A model generated the notes under the pieces. That model worked only from the letters and a program-made list of their open reading frames with translations, made no database searches and was not told where the DNA came from. Made by a program: the position numbers and the translations under genes. A stretch of 64,000 nt of DNA from Coniferiporia sulphurascens. Taxonomy: Eukaryota; Basidiomycota; Agaricomycetes; Hymenochaetales; Hymenochaetaceae. Within the stretch, counting starts at the first letter, position 1, and each line of letters starts with the position of its first letter. Of this stretch, positions 44,671 through 56,508 are shown in pieces. Where the stretch lies: positions 57,194-121,193 of the forward strand of contig NBBA01000028.1 in assembly GCA_002794785.1 (NCBI GenBank), read 5' to 3'.

Positions 44671-47600
44671 TTTTTAAAATTTTTTTAAATTTTATTTTAA
44701 TTATTCCTGCAGTATTACATAATTACAAGCTGCCCCCCAAAGGGGGGGCCCTAACTACATAACAATGGAGGTGCCCATCCTTGTGCATCACGCAAAACTG
44801 GGCAGGGGCTCTGCTCCCCTAAGGGTGCCGACGTGTGAAGAGCCCCTATTTAGCTAAGAAAAGAGGAGAGGGAGGGATACATATCACTACGAACCAAACC
44901 AAGTGGTTGAGGGCAGGTTAAAGTAGGAAGCTTAGAAGTGGAAAGGGAGGGCAAGAGCGCCGGCTGAGACATGTCATGTGGGATACCGAAAGGCTGGCTT
45001 TACTCAAGCGGGAAGGGAGGGAGTGTACCTGAGAGCTCCAAAAGGGCTGGGTCCGAGTCCTGGGTTCAGGGTCCGAGCATACAATGCATGTAGTCCTGTA
45101 GGAGGTCCAAGTCCATATCCTCGTCGGTGGGGTGCCCATCAAGGTCCATCGCGGCAAAGGACAGCCAGATGACGCCTGTGGCGCATTCTGAAAGGCGGTT
45201 CAGGTGCCCCATTAGCTTTAGCCAGTGGTGCAGAACCGGGAGGCGGTTTTCGTCAGCCCACTCGGAGTGGTGGACTGGGAGAGGGTCCCATGGTGGCCAC
45301 ATGCATCATATCCACAGATGGAAGGTGCTGCAGCCGCCGAGGATGTGGGCGGTCGACTGCACTGGCCAGGGGGGGTGGTTATGCCATCTGCAGTGCGAGA
45401 TCAGGCCATGCCTGCGATGGTAGGCTGAGTCGAAGCTCAGCCAGTATCCCCCGTAGGGACCAGCGTGGCAGAGGACCTGTGTGACTGCAGATAGCTCGTT
45501 ATGTGAGTGGTCGACTGAATGTATGAGGAGCTTTCGGGGTTGTCATGATGGTAGGCCGTGGACTGCCAGGTATTTATCGGCTGTCGAGGCAAGGGGGCAG
45601 GCTAGTGAGAGCATCCATCATTCCATGAGAGTGCAGATGGCAGCTTCTTTTAGAGCAGAGGTGGAAGGTTTGAGGTCGGATGGGGGGAGCTCAGTTGCCA
45701 GCTTTGCCTCTGTGTCAGCCCATTCATTTCCGGGGATGTCCAAGTGTCCGGGACACCATACGAAATGGATGGTGAGCTGGGGGTATGAGTCTAGCAGGGT
45801 CTCCACACCCGCTTTCCAAATGTGGAGGAGGTGGGCGCCAGGGGCGGCAGCCCAAGTTCAGAAAAGGTGAATAGCAGTCAGTGAATCGGACAGAAAGAAA
45901 ATGTCCGATGCGACATGCAGTTGCACTGGGAGACGGCGTGCTACCCAGCCCGGGGCCATGGCAAGGGAGAACTCCTCAGCATCCATGGCTGTGGCACAGG
46001 TGGGGGACTCCAGTCGGCGTGACTGGAGTCGGGTGTTGCCCAGCATCACGCAGATGGCCGATCCCGACTTATTGTCCATGTGGGAGCCATCTGTGAAGAC
46101 CTGGACATGGGGAGTGGAGCCTAGTTTGTGCATGGCTGTTACAAATGACTTCTGGGTGTTGGCACTAACTGGGGTGATGGGGGTGGTAAAACGGACTCTG
46201 CCCCTCATGAATGCCAGTGGGTCCATCCATGGGGGATGCATGTATGCAGGGACCTGTTGAACCCGGGGGGCTCGGACCTGCAGAGAAAGGGAGAAGGGTC
46301 TGTTAGCTATGTTTTTAAATAATTTGTGGCCAATAGAGTGCAGGGTGCACCATAGGCAGAGGGAATGGGTAGTCTTTATATATTCAAAATAGAAAGAGAG
46401 AGGGGGAACGGAGCAAAGAAAATTAGTGGAATGGGGGGAGGCGCCCTTGAAGATGCCCAGGATCCAGTGACAGGCCGTGTTTTGCACAGCCTGCAGGTGG
46501 TTTACCAATGTTTTTTGGTGGTGGCCATGGTACCATACTGGCACTCCCCATGACAAGACAGAGTGGATGCAGGAGGTGTAAAGGTGGCAGAGGAGGAGGG
46601 CTGATATGCCGTGTTGGGTGTTGCCCAGAATGCAGAGTGCAGCAAGGGTGGAGAGCCCCTTGGAGTGCATTTGCTTGACATGGGGCTTGAAGGAGAGGCC
46701 TGGGTCCCACCATATCCCCAGCCACCTGAGTGGGATTGAGGGGCAGATGAGCATGTTGGGGTTGACCTGTATGCCAGCGGTGTCCCAGCCGTTATAGCCA
46801 ATGCATCGCCAAGGGGGGTGAAAATGGATACACTCTGTTTTGGCAGCTTCAATGTTGAGACCGATGGTGCCGAAGAGGGTGTCAAGTTGTTGGTAGGTGC
46901 GTGCGAGCTCGCAGCAGTTGGATGCTACTGAGGGTCCTACGCAAATGAGTAAGTGGTCGTCAACATATGCTAGGGCTGTGGTGCCGGCTTGGTGAAAGTG
47001 CTGGAGGACCACCCCTGTGAATATCATTGACAAGATGGGGGAGACTGGTGATCCCTGGGGGGTGCCGAGGTCGGGTTTCAGGGCGGTTGGGAGGGTAGCG
47101 CCATTGAAGGCAATGGCTACCTGTCGATCCGTCATGAAGGACAGACACCAGTTGGCCATGTCTGGGGCACAACTGAGGTCCAACAGTTGTTGGTGGAGGA
47201 GCTGTGGGTTCACCGAGTCAAAGAAGCCCTGAATGTCGACCGCAAGGGCCAAGCACACAAGGCCCTCTGAGTGGGCACGCTCTGCAATCTGTAGTAGGTG
47301 TTGTGTGGTGTCATAGACCGAATGGCCTTGATGCCCCCCATACTGGTTAGGTGGCAGCCAGTCCCTCATGTTTGTGAGGTACTGGAGCTGGTTAGTGATT
47401 ATCTTTTCAAGGAGTTTCCCTAGGGTCTCCTCAAGGGTGATGGGCCAGTATGATCGCGGCGAGAAGGGATCCTTCTTGTTTGGCTTCTGGAGCATTACCA
47501 CCTTTGCCACCCGCCAGCATTTGGGGTGGTGCCCCAAACGCAAGCAGTCATTGAAAAGAGTAAGAATCTCATCAGGGTAGGCATCCACCACCCATTTCAG

Positions 47601-48953
47601 GGGGCAGTAACCTATTCCCGAGAGGCCCGGTGCCGACAAGTTGGATGTATCAGACAGTGCCCCTGTAAGCTCCGAAAGGAGTATGGGCAGGGCAGCTGGT
47701 TGGGGTGGTGGCGGTGGTGTGTTGGCTGCTGCCTGGGGTGGGGGGGGCATGAAGAAAGTTTCGTGGAAGAGCTCACCTTTCTCCTCGTCCATTTGGGTAA
47801 AGGTACCATCTCACCGTTTCAGCGATGGGATGGGAGTGGGTCGGTTGCCGAGGCCGCACTTGGCCCAGTTCCAGATGTTGGAGGCGTCTGCTTCCAATGC
47901 CTGGTCGGCGTAGAACTGCCTTTTGGCCGTCCTGACACCCCTTTTAAAGGCTCTTCTTGCTGATGCATGCTGGAGGGGGGTGGTTGCCATTGTGATGGCG
48001 GATAAGAGGGTCTTGCAGTGGGGTGACCACCATGGGACTTCCATTTTCAATGGCTTTGAGAGGTGGGTGAACGGCTGGAGGGCTGCGACCATGGCGTCGA
48101 TGACTGCTTTAGCTTTGGTGTCCAAGGTATGGGTGCTGTGCCCCGGAAGGCCAAAGGCTGTTTCAAGGAGAGGGAAGGCTATGTCGGTCCATTCCTCTTT
48201 GTCGGCTGGGAGAAGTCGACATGTCTTTAGGACCAGAGGGGGGGGCCGAGATGGTACCGACCAGCACAAAATGGCATGGTCAGACAGTGGTGAGGGGTTG
48301 GAGGAGCCTGAATCTAGAATAGAGTCAGGGTTGACCATGGGTGGGGCCCAGATCATGTCAATGGGGCACTGGCAGTGATTGCCGTCGGGCCGCAAGTCAG
48401 AGTCAGGAAGGTGAGCAGGCGCCAGGCCATGCCCACGGAAGAAGTCGTTGAGGGGTTGCGCCCCCAAGTCATCCCGTCATGGGACAGAGAAGTCGGACCA
48501 TGTGTGGTGGCAACAGTTGAAGTCGCCTGCCACGAGTAGAGTGGTGGCTAGCACTGAGGGGAGTGAGAATAAGAAGGACTCACCTGGGTACTGGGGGGAG
48601 GCGTTCTCTCGGTCCGGGGGGTGCATGCTGTAGTAGTTGCACACCCAGAGGGTGAGTTGTGATTGTACCTCCACCGTCAGTACATTGGTGCTGTAAGATG
48701 CGGCTCCGAGGATTGACCATGAGGTGGGAGGGAGGGCCCTGGATATATACGTGACTACCTGAGGGCGAACCTCTGGTGGTAGGATGGGGGTGTATCCCGG
48801 GATGGTAGGGACATTGAAGACTGGGGTGCCGGTTGGGTCAGTGAGTGATGGTTGCAGGCCTATTTGGTACCAGGGGGGTTCCTGGATAAGAATTAGGTGC
48901 GGGGGGAGGGGTCAGTTGTAAGGACAGGGATTAGGGAATGTATCGCCGCTAGT
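44671..48953 (-). pseudogene. LINE C2 ORF2 and tail, inverted copy in left arm
   Basis: This is the mirror of 49580-53862. It includes the 644-codon RT/RNase H frame at 47792-45858, the endonuclease frame at 48467-47811 and the A-type tail starting at the poly(T) at 44671. The copy ends at 48953, about 44 bases into ORF2, so the ORF2 start and gag are not duplicated. Confidence 0.88.
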
Positions 48954-49579
48954 CTCCATGGTGCCCTGCAAGGACTTTCTGTTCGGCCAAAACGGACACA
49001 CCATAAACGAGAAGGCCCTCATGGCCGAAATCCAGCACAACCCGGCACTCCGCAACCTCGACTTCATAGTCACCCCCCACTTCACCACCACCGAGGACCA
49101 CCTGCCAACACTCAACAGATGCCCAGTGGTATTCTCCTTTGTCGACACCGACAGTTCCATCTGCGAGTGCCTCCTCAAGAGGCCACGCATCTGGATGTTC
49201 GGATCCGCCCTCCGCCTCTCAGTCCCACCTGTCCGCCCCACCCTCACTCAATGCGAGTGGTGCCAGGGCCTCGGCCATGGAACCAAAGGCTGCCGAGCCC
49301 AACCCTGCTGCGCTGACTGCGCAGGAGCCCACCTCACCCACAACCACCACAAATTGTGCGCCCACTGCGCAACAGACGCAGTGCCCAAAGGCGACATGTG
49401 CCCTCACCCCCGCCTCTGCAACAACTGCAAGGGTGACCATCCCGCCACCCTGCTGGCATGCCCCAAGAAGAGGCATTACCGCCAAATCGAAGAGGCCCTC
49501 GCCACCGACCCTACCAACAACCAGATGGAGGAAATATGATAGAGACGATCTCTGTCCTGCAGTGGAACGCCGCCCGCTC
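48954..49579. other. Single-copy spacer of the inverted repeat
   Basis: These 626 bases lie between the two arms and occur once. They are plus-strand LINE C2 sequence: the gag C-terminus and the first bases of ORF2. The left junction joins CGCCGCTAG (end of left arm) to TCTCCATGG, with no long homology visible at the joint. Confidence 0.9.
48958..49539 (+). pseudogene. LINE C2 gag C-terminal part (open, 5' end lost)
   Basis: This open frame of 193 codons starts at the internal Met of MVPCKDFLFGQNGHTINEKA. The usual upstream gag (about 400 codons) is missing because the inverted-repeat junction lies at 48953. It keeps the core domain, VFSFVDTDSSICECLLKRPR, the first knuckle CEWCQGLGHGTKGC, two further Cys/His clusters and CPKKRHYRQIEEAL. 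The stop overlaps the ORF2 ATG at 49536. No inactivating change is seen in the retained part. Confidence 0.87.
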
Positions 49580-52500
49580 CCTAGCGGCGATACATTCCCT
49601 AATCCCTGTCCTTACAACTGACCCCTCCCCCCGCACCTAATTCTTATCCAGGAACCCCCCTGGTACCAAATAGGCCTGCAACCATCACTCACTGACCCAA
49701 CCGGCACCCCAGTCTTCAATGTCCCTACCATCCCGGGATACACCCCCATCCTACCACCAGAGGTTCGCCCTCAGGTAGTCACGTATATATCCAGGGCCCT
49801 CCCTCCCACCTCATGGTCAATCCTCGGAGCCGCATCTTACAGCACCAATGTACTGACGGTGGAGGTACAATCACAACTCACCCTCTGGGTGTGCAACTAC
49901 TACAGCATGCACCCCCCGGACCGAGAGAACGCCTCCCCCCAGTACCCAGGTGAGTCCTTCTTATTCTCACTCCCCTCAGTGCTAGCCACCACTCTACTCG
50001 TGGCAGGCGACTTCAACTGTTGCCACCACACATGGTCCGACTTCTCTGTCCCATGACGGGATGACTTGGGGGCGCAACCCCTCAACGACTTCTTCCGTGG
50101 GCATGGCCTGGCGCCTGCTCACCTTCCTGACTCTGACTTGCGGCCCGACGGCAATCACTGCCAGTGCCCCATTGACATGATCTGGGCCCCACCCATGGTC
50201 AACCCTGACTCTATTCTAGATTCAGGCTCCTCCAACCCCTCACCACTGTCTGACCATGCCATTTTGTGCTGGTCGGTACCATCTCGGCCCCCCCCTCTGG
50301 TCCTAAAGACATGTCGACTTCTCCCAGCCGACAAAGAGGAATGGACCGACATAGCCTTCCCTCTCCTTGAAACAGCCTTTGGCCTTCCGGGGCACAGCAC
50401 CCATACCTTGGACACCAAAGCTAAAGCAGTCATCGACGCCATGGTCGCAGCCCTCCAGCCGTTCACCCACCTCTCAAAGCCATTGAAAATGGAAGTCCCA
50501 TGGTGGTCACCCCACTGCAAGACCCTCTTATCCGCCATCACAATGGCAACCACCCCCCTCCAGCATGCATCAGCAAGAAGAGCCTTTAAAAGGGGTGTCA
50601 GGACGGCCAAAAGGCAGTTCTACGCCGACCAGGCATTGGAAGCAGACGCCTCCAACATCTGGAACTGGGCCAAGTGCGGCCTCGGCAACCGACCCACTCC
50701 CATCCCATCGCTGAAACGGTGAGATGGTACCTTTACCCAAATGGACGAGGAGAAAGGTGAGCTCTTCCACGAAACTTTCTTCATGCCCCCCCCACCCCAG
50801 GCAGCAGCCAACACACCACCGCCACCACCCCAACCAGCTGCCCTGCCCATACTCCTTTCGGAGCTTACAGGGGCACTGTCTGATACATCCAACTTGTCGG
50901 CACCGGGCCTCTCGGGAATAGGTTACTGCCCCCTGAAATGGGTGGTGGATGCCTACCCTGATGAGATTCTTACTCTTTTCAATGACTGCTTGCGTTTGGG
51001 GCACCACCCCAAATGCTGGCGGGTGGCAAAGGTGGTAATGCTCCAGAAGCCAAACAAGAAGGATCCCTTCTCGCCGCGATCATACTGGCCCATCACCCTT
51101 GAGGAGACCCTAGGGAAACTCCTTGAAAAGATAATCACTAACCAGCTCCAGTACCTCACAAACATGAGGGACTGGCTGCCACCTAACCAGTATGGGGGGC
51201 ATCAAGGCCATTCGGTCTATGACACCACACAACACCTACTACAGATTGCAGAGCGTGCCCACTCAGAGGGCCTTGTGTGCTTGGCCCTTGCGGTCGACAT
51301 TCAGGGCTTCTTTGACTCGGTGAACCCACAGCTCCTCCACCAACAACTGTTGGACCTCAGTTGTGCCCCAGACATGGCCAACTGGTGTCTGTCCTTCATG
51401 ACGGATCGACAGGTAGCCATTGCCTTCAATGGCGCTACCCTCCCAACCGCCCTGAAACCCGACCTCGGCACCCCCCAGGGATCACCAGTCTCCCCCATCT
51501 TGTCAATGATATTCACAGGGGTGGTCCTCCAGCACTTTCACCAAGCCGGCACCACAGCCCTAGCATATGTTGACGACCACTTACTCATTTGCGTAGGACC
51601 CTCAGTAGCATCCAACTGCTGCGAGCTCGCACGCACCTACCAACAACTTGACACCCTCTTCGGCACCATCGGTCTCAACATTGAAGCTGCCAAAACAGAG
51701 TGTATCCATTTTCACCCCCCTTGGCGATGCATTGGCTATAACGGCTGGGACACCGCTGGCATACAGGTCAACCCCAACATGCTCATCTGCCCCTCAATCC
51801 CACTCAGGTGGCTGGGGATATGGTGGGACCCAGGCCTCTCCTTCAAGCCCCATGTCAAGCAAATGCACTCCAAGGGGCTCTCCACCCTTGCTGCACTCTG
51901 CATTCTGGGCAACACCCAACACGGCATATCAGCCCTCCTCCTCTGCCACCTTTACACCTCCTGCATCCACTCTGTCTTGTCATGGGGAGTGCCAGTATGG
52001 TACCATGGCCACCACCAAAAAACATTGGTAAACCACCTGCAGGCTGTGCAAAACACGGCCTGTCACTGGATCCTGGGCATCTTCAAGGGCGCCTCCCCCC
52101 ATTCCACTAATTTTCTTTGCTCCGTTCCCCCTCTCTCTTTCTATTTTGAATATATAAAGACTACCCATTCCCTCTGCCTATGGTGCACCCTGCACTCTAT
52201 TGGCCACAAATTATTTAAAAACATAGCTAACAGACCCTTCTCCCTTTCTCTGCAGGTCCGAGCCCCCCGGGTTCAACAGGTCCCTGCATACATGCATCCC
52301 CCATGGATGGACCCACTGGCATTCATGAGGGGCAGAGTCCGTTTTACCACCCCCATCACCCCAGTTAGTGCCAACACCCAGAAGTCATTTGTAACAGCCA
52401 TGCACAAACTAGGCTCCACTCCCCATGTCCAGGTCTTCACAGATGGCTCCCACATGGACAATAAGTCGGGATCGGCCATCTGCGTGATGCTGGGCAACAC

Positions 52501-53533
52501 CCGACTCCAGTCACGCCGACTGGAGTCCCCCACCTGTGCCACAGCCATGGATGCTGAGGAGTTCTCCCTTGCCATGGCCCCGGGCTGGGTAGCACGCCGT
52601 CTCCCAGTGCAACTGCATGTCGCATCGGACATTTTCTTTCTGTCCGATTCACTGACTGCTATTCACCTTTTCTGAACTTGGGCTGCCGCCCCTGGCGCCC
52701 ACCTCCTCCACATTTGGAAAGCGGGTGTGGAGACCCTGCTAGACTCATACCCCCAGCTCACCATCCATTTCGTATGGTGTCCCGGACACTTGGACATCCC
52801 CGGAAATGAATGGGCTGACACAGAGGCAAAGCTGGCAACTGAGCTCCCCCCATCCGACCTCAAACCTTCCACCTCTGCTCTAAAAGAAGCTGCCATCTGC
52901 ACTCTCATGGAATGATGGATGCTCTCACTAGCCTGCCCCCTTGCCTCGACAGCCGATAAATACCTGGCAGTCCACGGCCTACCATCATGACAACCCCGAA
53001 AGCTCCTCATACATTCAGTCGACCACTCACATAACGAGCTATCTGCAGTCACACAGGTCCTCTGCCACGCTGGTCCCTACGGGGGATACTGGCTGAGCTT
53101 CGACTCAGCCTACCATCGCAGGCATGGCCTGATCTCGCACTGCAGATGGCATAACCACCCCCCCTGGCCAGTGCAGTCGACCGCCCACATCCTCGGCGGC
53201 TGCAGCACCTTCCATCTGTGGATATGATGCATGTGGCCACCATGGGACCCTCTCCCAGTCCACCACTCCGAGTGGGCTGACGAAAACCGCCTCCCGGTTC
53301 TGCACCACTGGCTAAAGCTAATGGGGCACCTGAACCGCCTTTCAGAATGCGCCACAGGCGTCATCTGGCTGTCCTTTGCCGCGATGGACCTTGATGGGCA
53401 CCCCACCGACGAGGATATGGACTTGGACCTCCTACAGGACTACATGCATTGTATGCTCGGACCCTGAACCCAGGACTCGGACCCAGCCCTTTTGGAGCTC
53501 TCAGGTACACTCCCTCCCTTCCCGCTTGAGTAA
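49536..53533 (+). pseudogene. LINE C2 ORF2: endonuclease, RT, RNase H
   Basis: Endonuclease motifs are LQWNAARS, VAGDFNCCHHTWS, PIDMIWAPPM and LSDHAILCWS, with a frame break near 49640 and TGA codons at 50054-50056 and 50720-50722. RT plus most of RNase H is open for 644 codons (50741-52675): AVDIQGFFDSVNPQLLH, LGTPQGSPVSPILSMIF, AYVDDHLLICVG, then VFTDGSHMD, DAEEFSLAM and FFLSDSLTAIHLF. TGA follows at 52673-52675 (CGA in C), 52915 (TGG in relatives), 52988 and 53465. WCPGHLDIPGNEWADTEAKL lies after the first of these. It ends LELSGTLPPFPLE. The RT itself looks catalytically complete. Confidence 0.9.
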
Positions 53534-53862
53534 AGCCAGCCTTTCGGTATCCCACATGACATGTCTCAGCCGGCGCTCTTGCCCTCCCTTTCCACTTCTA
53601 AGCTTCCTACTTTAACCTGCCCTCAACCACTTGGTTTGGTTCGTAGTGATATGTATCCCTCCCTCTCCTCTTTTCTTAGCTAAATAGGGGCTCTTCACAC
53701 GTCGGCACCCTTAGGGGAGCAGAGCCCCTGCCCAGTTTTGCGTGATGCACAAGGATGGGCACCTCCATTGTTATGTAGTTAGGGCCCCCCCTTTGGGGGG
53801 CAGCTTGTAATTATGTAATACTGCAGGAATAATTAAAATAAAATTTAAAAAAATTTTAAAAA

Positions 53863-54688
53863 TGTGGAGTGCATGCGTTCCAAAGGCCTCTCCACCCTAG
53901 CCGCCCTCCGCATTCTAGGCAACACCGAATGTGGAATCTCGGCCCTTCTCCTACAACAACTGTACACTACCTGCATCCACTCCGTTCTCACATGGGGAGC
54001 ACCAGTATGGTATCATGGCCGACGCCAAAAAACATTAGTAAGCCACCTGCAGGCTGTGCAAAACACGGCATGCAGATGGATTCTCAGTGTCTACAAAGGT
54101 GCCTCACCCTTCTCCACAAATTTTCTTTGTTCCCTTCCCCCTCTCTCTTACTACTTCAAATATGCTAAGACTCTCCACTCTCTGCACCTCTGGCGCACCC
54201 CGCACTCCATTGGTAGAAAATGATACTATAAAACCGTAGCTAACTGCCCCTTTTCCACTTCTCTGCAGGTCTGGGTCCCTTGGGTCCAACAGGTCCCTGC
54301 ATACACTCATCCCCCTTGGATGGATCCTCTGGCATTTACAAATGGAAGAGTCTCGTTCGCCTCTCCTATCACTCCGGTCAGCAAGGACACCCGCAAAGAA
54401 TTCGTGGCAGCCGCTCACTCCCTGAGCACCCTTCCCCACCTCCAGATTTTCACCGATGGCTTGCGCATGGGTGTGAAGTCCAGATCAGCCGTCTGCACCA
54501 TGAGGGGCCTCACCCACCTCAAGTCTCGCTGGCTGGCCTCCCCCACCTGTGCAACCGCCATGGACGTGGAGATCTTCTCTCTCACATCTGCACCGAGCTG
54601 AGCTGCACACCATCTCTGGGAGCTTCTGCCCGCCGCATCGGACATCTTCTTCCTGTTGGATTCACTGACGGCACTCCACCTGATTCAC
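53863..54688 (+). pseudogene. LINE G ORF2, RT thumb and RNase H start
   Basis: LINE G resumes after C2 with ECMRSKGLSTLAALRILGN, VLTWGAPVWYHGRRQKTLVS and NTACRWILSVYKGASPFSTN. A TGA follows TPHSIGRK. RNase H begins IFTDGLRMGVKSRSAVC. A TGA at 54599-54601 replaces TGG of relatives. The segment ends at LLDSLTALHLIH, where LINE B is inserted, and the protein continues at 56852 with TWAPVPGAHLLHQWK. Confidence 0.85.
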
Positions 54689-56508
54689 CCACCTAGGCGG
54701 CAAACTGGCTACCACCGATGGGACTCCGTGGGGATCCAAATCGACGCCACAACCCTGGTCCGACCCACCAACCCCTTGTGCTGGCTCGGGATTTGGTGGG
54801 ATGCAAGCCTCACCTTCAAACCACACATGGAACGCATGCGCTCCAAGGGACTATCAACATTGGCAGCCCTCCACATTCTCGGCAACACCAAGAGGGGCCT
54901 CTCAGCCATCCACCTCCGCCGACTATACACCACCTGCATGCGCACCATCCTATCCTGGGGTGCACCAGTATGGTACCATGGACATCAACAAAAAACACTA
55001 GTCAACTGACTACAGGCCATGCAGAATACTGCTTGCCGTTGGACATTGGGCGTCTACAAGGGTGCGTTTCCTCACTCTACAAATTTTCTTTGTTCCACTC
55101 CTCCTTTCTTCGCTTATTTCAAATACTTAAAGACCACACATGCCTTGCGCCTCTGGTGCACCCCCCATCACATAGGGCAAAAAAAGTTCAATCCTAATGC
55201 TAACACCCCTTTTTCACTTTCGTTGCAGGTCCACATCCCCCAAGTCCAACGAATCCCAGTGTACATGCACCCCCCCTGGACGGACCCCCTTGCCTTCAGT
55301 AATGGGCGCATCATCTTCTCCTTCCCAAGGCAGCCAGTCCCTGCGAACCTACGTGAACACTACATCGCCCAGGCCAGGATATGCTGCACCGACACCTCCC
55401 TGCAGGTATTTACAGATGGCTCACGCATCGGTAATGCCTCAGGATCAGCCATCTGTGGCATGAAGGGGACACTTCACATCTGCTCCCTCAGGCCCACCTC
55501 CCCACTTGCGCCACAGCAACAGACGCCAAGATCTTCTCACTGGTGACGGCCCTGGGCTGGGTGGCTAGACAACTCCACCACCTACTGCCAGATGTCCAAG
55601 AAATCTTTTTCCTCTCGGACTCCCTGATGGCACTCGGCCTATTCCACACCTGGCCCTCCGCATCGGGGGCCCAGCTCCTCCCCCTCTGGAAGGCAGGAGT
55701 CGAGACCCTCCTCGACTCATTTCCGAATCTAACCGTTCATTTCCGATGGTGCCCGGGCCACAAGGACATCCCTGGGAATGAATGGGCGGATTCCAAGGCG
55801 AAGCTAGCAACCAAGCTTCCTGCATCTTCCCTTGCCCCCTCTATCTCTGCGCTGAAGGAAGTGGCAACACACACACTCAGCAAACGCTGGTCCCTTCAGC
55901 TGGCCCATCCCCTTGCATCTACTACCGACAAATACTTGGTGGTAACAGGGCCCCCCACACAACGACCAAGAAAACTTATCACAATCTCGGTCGACCACCC
56001 CTGCTCAGAACTCACCGCAGTAGCGCAGGTCCTCTGCTGTGCTGGTCCCTATGGGGGTTACTGGCTGAGCTTCGACTCAGCCTACCAACACAGACACGGC
56101 CTGATCTCTCACTGCAGGTGGCACAACCACCCTCCCTGGCCAGCACAGTCAACCTCACATATCCTTGGTGGATGCGAAACCTTCCAGCTATGGATATGAC
56201 ATGTATGGCCCAAGAGCGACCCCCTCCCTGTCCACCATACAGAATGGGTGGACAAAAACCACCTTCTGGTCTTATGGCACTGGCTATGCCTTACAGGCCA
56301 CCTCAACCAGATGTCTAACTGCACAGCTGGGGCGATACACCTTGCCTTTGTGGCTATGGAACTGGATGGACTCCCCACCAACAACAACCTGGACTTGGAC
56401 TCCCTCAGGGGCTACGTGCACAGGTTGCTTGGACCCAGGACTCAGGACGTGGACCCAGCCCTTTTGGAGCTCTCAGGTACGCTCCCCCCATTTCCCTCTG
56501 ACTTGTGA
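54689..56508 (+). pseudogene. LINE B ORF2, RT thumb to C-terminus
   Basis: The reading starts HPPRRQTGYHRWDSVGIQID, then WLGIWWDASLTFKPHMERMR. A TGA precedes LQAMQNTACRWTLGVYKG. RNase H has VFTDGSRIGNASGSAICGMK, then a frame change near 55540 into TALGWVARQLHHLLPDVQ, FFLSDSLMALGLF and WCPGHKDIPGNEWADSKAKL. The extension ends near LELSGTLPPFPSDL (stop at 56506-56508). It cannot make an active enzyme because the RT palm is missing. Confidence 0.87.

Larger units (their letters stand above)
41694..48953 (-). repeat. Left arm of a 7.26-kb inverted repeat
   Basis: Positions p in this arm correspond to 98533-p in the right arm (49580-56836). Every long frame in the arm has a mirror with the same translation. 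I found one base difference (43267 against 55266, a CpG/TpG pair) and a longer T-run at the outer end (17 against 14). The arm contains inverted copies of LINE B, part of LINE G and LINE C2. The outer boundary is exactly the poly(T) of LINE B, and the inner boundary is within ORF2 of C2. Confidence 0.93.

Noticed and set aside
54030..54270. Possible intron in ORF2 (GTAAGC downstream of the RT block to a CTGCAG/GT acceptor-like site before VWVPWVQQ)
   Set aside because: The segment is coding and in frame in several families (for example 50741-52675 is open through it). The splice-like ends are explained by codons for LVS and SLQV.
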